A stretch of DNA of 64,000 bases from Eurosta solidaginis (lineage: Eukaryota; Arthropoda; Insecta; Diptera; Tephritidae): contig NC_090322.1 of NCBI RefSeq assembly GCF_040869045.1, forward strand, positions 188,727,477 through 188,791,476. The letters run 5' to 3'. Below, in pieces: positions 58,801-64,000 of this stretch. How positions within the stretch are numbered: the stretch's first letter is position 1; each line of letters opens with the position of its first letter. The notes under the pieces are model-generated. The model was not told where the DNA came from. It worked only from the letters and a program-made list of their open reading frames with translations, and made no database searches. Made by a program: the position numbers and the translations under genes.

Positions 58801-59475
58801 GGCATAATTTCTTGATGGTTTGCCGGATCCATCAGGGTCAATTCGGGACCATTTTGGGATCATTTGGGGACCCTTCCGAGATCATTTCTGGATCCGTCCG
58901 GGATGCCGTAGGAGCCATTTCGGGATTTTTTGTTACTTTTCCGGGATATTTTTTTCACCCTTCCGGGATCATTTCTGGATCTGTGCGGGATCCCATCTGG
59001 GTCAATTCCGGACTATTTCGGGATCATTTTGGAATCCTTCCGGAATCATTTCTGTATGGTTTTCGCGATCCATCGTGGATCCCCTCGGAGCCATTTCGGA
59101 ACTTTTTCTGGAGTTAGTCGGGATAATTTAGGGACCCTTCCTGGATATTTTCTGGATGGTTTCTGAGATCCGTCCGGGAGCCCGTCAGGGTAATTTCGGA
59201 ACTTTTTCGGGACTATTTCGGGATCAATTTGGTACCCTTCAGGCATCATTTCTGTGTGGTTATCTGTATAAGTCTAGAATCGTGTCGTTGTCATTTCGGG
59301 TTTTTTGGGACTACTTCGGGAACTTTTGGAAACACTTCCGGGGCGTTTCTGGATGGTTTTCGGGATCCGTCCGCGATAGCGTCGGGGTCATTTCGTGGCT
59401 TTTTCTGGATAATTTCGTTATCATTTTGTTTCATTTCATTTTCTCCTTGCGGACGGGGCCGCGGGTAAAGGCTAG
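55842..59475 (+). mobile_element. Helitron D, non-autonomous, shortened tail
   Basis: The 5' end TCTAATATATATATTATAAA directly follows the CTAG of C. It lacks the TCTAA duplication seen at the start of A and C. Seven GGATGTTT-type octamers follow, one changed to TAGATG. The 3' end CTAG is at 59472-59475, but the ~100-bp AT-rich part of the tail is deleted (ATCATTTTG joins to TTTCATTTCATTTTC). After it comes TTATACAATATATGCC, the continuation of the 310-bp repeat. Length 3,634 bp. Confidence 0.85.
56666..59428 (+). repeat. Satellite array D
   Basis: The first ~0.5 kb closely matches the starts of arrays B and C. The landmark segment occurs twice (about 57,838-58,120 and 58,823-59,110), so a ~1-kb block is duplicated in this copy. 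Segment 58,230-58,480 matches part of array C around 54,280-54,720. Confidence 0.86.
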
Positions 59476-59925
59476 TTATACAATATATGCCAATATGGGT
59501 ATCAAACGTTTCCGTTTTTATTTACTCAAGACCCAAAGCCGCCAATAAGGAAAGATGGTTTACTTTGTATTGTAATACAAATATTCTAGATAGATTTACC
59601 ACCTGGGGTTACCTTCTTCCCTCATCATAAATATTCCTTTATATATCCATTTATAGCTTGGAAACGGCTTAATCGATTTGAATGAAATTGCATAGGAAGT
59701 ACATTAAATTCTAGGGATTTTTACCAAGGCGCTGTCACTAGGGATATCCTTACAACGTTGCCACCTGATTGAATTTTTTTCAAAATTGTACGATATACGC
59801 CAATATGGGTATGAAGCGTTTCAGTTTTTATTTACTCAAGACCTAAAGACGCCATTACGGAAAGCTGGTTTATTTTGCAAGAGGCATATTTTTCATTAGG
59901 ATTCTCACCTGGGTCTGCCACCTAA
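59476..59925 (+). repeat. ~310-bp repeat, units 1 (rest) and 2
   Basis: CAATATGGGTAT occurs at 59491 and 59801, a 310-bp step. TTTTTATTTACTCAAGACC and AACGGCTTAATCGATTTGAA lie in between. The junction region 59,775-59,800 (AATTTTTTTCAAAATTGTAC) is an uninterrupted version of the site where C+D inserted. Confidence 0.7.
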
Positions 59926-60430
59926 AATTATTATATATCGTTAGCTTAATGTGAAAATGTACTAAGTAACTTTTTACGAACTTTACAGGAGACGAAAAAA
60001 ATGAATAATTGAATTGAAATAACCTCTTTTTTTCAAAACTGTGAATGTGAATGAGGATACCTTATTTGCAATACTTTTGAGTGTAGAAGCTTTGAAAAAG
60101 ATAAATAAAAATCGTGTATGCTAACCCAGCAGCTATTTTATGACTTACCACAATTTCCGCACTCAAAACAAATTTTTTCTCCTGACTTAGCACTTTTTAC
60201 TCAATATGTTTCCCCATCACGCCTCCCCTTTAATGATTGAAATATAACACTAAGTCTATATATTTCACAAAAAATACTATTTGTTTGTCAAATTATTCGT
60301 AACGGTTCTGATCTGGACTCTTTTGCCTGATGGTGCGCAGACAATAATTTATTTTTAAATTGAAACATATGCTGTGTTGTGTCTTATTCCATAAAGACAA
60401 CTGCCACATACTTTATCTACAAACTAAATG
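59926..60430. other. No gene recognised
   Basis: AT-rich DNA with no supported ORF, RNA gene or element. Confidence 0.3.
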
Positions 60431-60740
60431 CTAAATCTCTTAATCGTTGTCAATAGAGTAAAGAATTGGGTGTCATTTTTGTCTCCAAACTCTCTCTTTC
60501 TAGTCACATTGGCTCCATTGTTTCAAAATTTGTTGCAATGGTTGGCTTCAGTAGACGTTGAAGGCACTTTATATATCCTTGGTCAGAAGTGGTCTTGAAT
60601 ATTTCTCAATAATATGGAATCCTTTCTATGAATGTAACTCCTATAAAATTGAGAAAGTTCAAACATTTTTTACAAAAATTGCTTTACGTATGCTTCATTG
60701 ACCAGACGGCCTCTCATAACACTAGTCAAAAAGAGAAATT
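60430..60740 (+). pseudogene. Jockey-like LINE reverse transcriptase relic
   Basis: In changing plus frames, LGVIFVSKLSLSSHI and then IVSKFVAMVGFSRR match the conserved LGVxFDxKLxFxxHI ... KAxxxLGFIxR part of jockey-type reverse transcriptases. VVLNIS and IKLRKFKHFLQK continue in the expected order. The catalytic core is absent. The relic is too short and broken to be active. Confidence 0.6.
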
Positions 60741-61029
60741 ACTTTGAAGTCTAACTATTTAATTTCGATGTAGTATGGCCCCCTAAGTACAAAAACACCA
60801 AAAATTTAAAATTCTATGAATACGATTTTTTTTTTTTCTTCTAAAATCACGAAGTTTGACCTAACAATTTGATCTTCATCTGTAACTGTGTCCATCGATT
60901 TATGTTTCGTCATTTCTCCAGGAATTTGGTTTTGAATGTGATCATTGATTTTGTTAATATGATCATTTTTGGGAGCTAAGATTGGTCGTTCGCGTAGCCA
61001 AAAAAAAAAAATTTTATTTAAAATTCTTA

Positions 61030-61640
61030 ATTCTGAAATATGAAAACCCTTCGTCTTGATCGAAGAAACCTATAGCCAAAATTTGGTGATGATTGAAGTG
61101 TGGGAAATACGTTTCCATAGGGAACGCACACACAGAATTTGATTTTTATAGAAGATGTAGATAGATAGACTGGAGCTAACAAATTTTTTTAACGGCGGCA
61201 GATTACTAAACTTCCAAAAGGAATAACAGCCAAACTCAACAATACAGTAAAACTTTAGGTGTTAAAATAACTTAAGTTTATACGCAGCCATAGTTCTGAA
61301 AAATCCCATTTGTAGGGAAGGTGCCGCCCCTTTTTTCCCAGTTCCACATTTTACTGGAAGTGTTAGGACTTAATGTCATATAGCTCCTTAAAAATTTTCA
61401 TTATCCTACCATTACTACATCCAGAGTTATGCAGTACCAAAGATTCCATTTGTATGGGAGGTGCCACGCCCCTTTTGTATATTATATATCGAAAATATTT
61501 TTAGCCTAAAACCTTCATGTTGAACCTATAGCCAAAATTTAGTGATGATTGAATTGTGGGAAATACGTTTCCATAGCGAACACACACACACACACACACA
61601 CACATACAGACAGAATTTGATTTATATATATATAGACAGA
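61030..61640 (+). repeat. Duplicated ~120-bp segment with (AC)n tail, two copies
   Basis: CCTATAGCCAAAATTTGGTG ... GTGGGAAATACGTTTCCATA ... CACACAGAATTTGATTTTTA occurs near 61,068-61,150. A close copy lies near 61,525-61,630, where the AC run is much longer. The spacing is about 460 bp. The element type is unknown. Confidence 0.55.
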
Positions 61641-61644
61641 TACC

Positions 61645-62868
61645 ACGAACAGTATTCCTGCCATGATTCCAATGGTTTTTGATTTCGCCCTGCAGAAGTT
61701 TTTCATTTCCTTCTACTTAATATGGTAGGTTTCACACCCATTTTTCAAAGCTTTTTATAAAGTTATTATATTTTGCGTCAAAAGAACAATCCAATCACCA
61801 TGTTTCATCTCTTTTTCGTATTTGGTAGAGAATTATGGCCTTTTTTTTCGAATCGAAAAAGGGTGTGGTTATAGTCGGATTTCTCTCATTTTAATACCAA
61901 GACAAAGTGAGTTCTGATAAGTACGTGAACTAAGTTTAGTAAGGATATATCGATTTTTGCTCAAGTTATCGTGGTAACGGCCAAGCGGAAGGACAGACGG
62001 TCGACTGTGTATAAAAACTGGGCGTGGATTCAACCCATTTCGCCTGTTTTCACAGAAAACATTTATCGTCATAGAAGCTATGCCCTCACCAAATTTCAGA
62101 AGAATTGGTAAATTTTTGTTCGACTTATGGCATTAAAAGTATTCTAGACAAGTTAAATGAAAAAGGGCTAGCCACGCCCATTTTGAAATTTTCTTTTATT
62201 TTTGTATTTTGTTGTACCATATCATTACTGGAGTTGAATGTTGACATAATTTACTTATATACTGTAAAGATATAAAATTTTTTTTTAAAAAGTGGGCGTG
62301 TTCGTAATCCGATTTTGTTAGTTTTTATTTAGCACACATATAGTAATAGGAGTAACGTTTCTGCCAAATTTCATCATGATATCTTCAACGCCTGCCAAAT
62401 TATAGCTAGCAAAACTTTGAAATTACCTTCTTTTAGAAGTGGGCGGTGCCACTCCCATTGTCCAAAGTTTTACTAATTTTCTATTCTGCGTCATAAGATC
62501 AACCCACCTACCAAGTTTCATCGCCTTAACCGTCTTTGGTAATGAATTATCGCTCTTTTTTGGTTTTTCGAAATTTTCGATATCGAAAAAGTTATAAGTC
62601 CGATATCGTTCATTTTAAATAGCGGTCTGAGATGAGTGCCCAGGAACTTACATACCAAATTTCATTAAGATACCTCAAAATTTACTCAAGTTATCTTGTT
62701 CATGGGCAGACGGACATAGGGACGGACAAACATGGCTAAATGAATTTCTTTTTTCGCCCAGATCATTTGGATATATAGAAGTCTATATCTATCTCGATTA
62801 GTTTATGCCGCTACGGGTTACCGTTATGCGAACAAAATTAATATGCTCAGTGAGCTATGCTCAGCTGA
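61645..62868 (-). mobile_element. Helentron-like element IV, 5' part, inverted
   Basis: Reverse complement of elements I-III from GTGGTATTACATATA-like sequence (left, near 61,645) to the 5' end TATACTCAGCTGAGCATAGC (right, near 62,868). It stops just before the monomer array would begin. The minus ORF at 61869-62072 lies within it and is not a gene. Confidence 0.65.
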
Positions 62869-62875
62869 GTATAAT

Positions 62876-63127
62876 TAATGAAATCGGAATATAACCACGC
62901 CCATATTTTTCGATATCGAGAATTTCGAAACCGAAAAGTGCGATAATTTATTCCCAAAGACGGATAAAGCGACGAAACCTGGTAGAATAGAAAATTGGTA
63001 AATTTTTGGAAAATGCGCGTGGCATTGCCTGCTTTTAAAAGAAGGTAATTTAAAAGTTTTCCAAGCCTTAAGTTGGCAGCTGAGTATGTAATGTTCGGTT
63101 ACACCCGAACTTAGCTTTCCGTTCTTG
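62876..63127 (+). mobile_element. Helentron-like fragment V, internally deleted
   Basis: GAAATCGGAATATAACCACG (an internal block of the family) runs to AAAAGTTTTCCAAGC and then jumps to the family 3' end: CAGCTGAGTATGTAATGTTC, hairpin, CCGTTCTTG. It lies head-to-head with element IV. Confidence 0.6.
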
Positions 63128-64000
63128 TATTTTGGAAATTTTGTTATGCAGCTCATACCTACTTCAACAGTTAACAGGCGGTCAGTGTATGATGAAATTA
63201 TTTTGAAGTTAAACAATACACACGACAAACCAATTCATCACACGAATAAATGAAAGGCAGTTGATTTACTACTCACACCATTACACAGAATTCCGCTTGA
63301 GCACTGAGTATGGAGTAAATGAGATATATGGTTCTACTGCTGGCTTTGCTTATATTTATGTTCGAGAAATCTTGCTATAGAGCAGGTGCGGGGGCTAAGT
63401 GGAGTAACTAGTAATCTTTCCTTGCCATTGAATATATTTTTATGTTTATTGGCAAAATGATATTTCGAGCCCATATTGGGCCTATGGGTTAAGGGTACAT
63501 TCAAGTCACTCAAGCTTCTTCGGTTGTCAATAGCAAAATAGCAAAGTAGCCGTATGGATTTTTTCTACAATAGCTGTGTTCTATTGGGCGATCAGTTTCA
63601 ATAAGTTGGGAGGTGGATTTATCACATAGTGGAGGTGGAATTATTCAATGTATTCAAATCCAGTTTCATTGAATATCTTTCTTAGAGTTTTGACTTTAGT
63701 TCAACATCAATATCGTGAGCTCACAGAACCATACGCAGATAAATATCTTTGCTTATTTCTTACTTTCCCGTTCGCAGCGATCAGAAAAGGTAAATTTTTA
63801 AATAGCCTTATCATTCCATTGGCAATATCTTAAACAAAAAAGAATAAATGAAAGAAGAGTAAATGTTTGGGATTACCAAGAACATATGTTTGCAATGGTC
63901 TTCGAATTAAAATTTACATTGTAATTTCTTGTTTTTCACCAGCAAATAAAATGGAAATGCCCCTGAAGGTGCTAAAAAAGTTTTAGAAAAACGTCGGGAA
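63128..64000. other. No gene recognised
   Basis: AT-rich sequence to the end of the window. The ORF at 63648-63833 (plus) has no motif and no context to support it. Confidence 0.3.

Noticed and set aside
27691..59428. CRISPR-like array because of regular ~89/100-bp repeats
   Set aside because: Units are contiguous and similar along their whole length with no unique spacers, and the surroundings are insect mobile DNA.

Overview
The window looks like repeat-dense, gene-poor DNA from a cyclorrhaphan fly, probably a tephritid fruit fly. The reasons are the AT-rich background, DINE-1-like interspersed elements with fly-type internal motifs, insect-type LINE remnants, and a 100-base run of N typical of an assembled scaffold. 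The species call is inference. I found no host protein-coding gene, tRNA or rRNA. Nearly every open reading frame belongs to a mobile element or is a by-product of a tandem repeat.

Layout. 1-11,300: decayed elements, namely a LINE endonuclease remnant split by a solo LTR, a 170-bp-arm foldback followed by a ~245-bp tandem repeat, an internally deleted LINE fragment with target-site duplications, GA-rich tracts, a small MITE and a degenerate Helitron candidate. 11,340-26,874: three DINE-1/Helentron-like elements (about 2.3, 1.8 and 1.3+ kb) with ~130-bp internal tandem monomers, further MITEs, LINE relics, three TATCGAT-rich arrays and a short interspersed module. 26,875-59,475: the centre of the window, four head-to-tail Helitrons (A, B, C, D) filled by a G/T-rich satellite. 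59,476-64,000: a ~310-bp repeat, a jockey-like RT relic and further Helentron-like fragments.

The Helitrons form two dimers. A+B (26,875-48,352) splits a single Helentron-like element, whose two halves flank it. C+D (49,105-59,475) splits a ~310-bp repeat. Both insertions are at A|T, and uninterrupted paralogues of both target sites lie in this window, so the boundaries can be read to the base. Each Helitron has a conserved ~0.8-kb 5' domain and a 3' hairpin followed by CTAG, with the satellite as cargo (D has lost most of its 3' tail). The satellite has 89-bp and 100-bp unit forms that differ by one ~11-bp block and seem to derive from an ~11-bp ancestral motif. Neither length is a multiple of three, and the units are nearly stop-free in every frame, which produces long but probably meaningless ORFs.

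A nearly complete 5.6-kb RNase H-bearing LINE (LOA/I-like) lies antisense inside the satellite of Helitron B with a 12-bp target-site duplication. Its ORF1 is open; its ORF2 carries two frameshifts and one stop. Shorter relatives lie at 3,786-4,945 and about 16,880-17,365.
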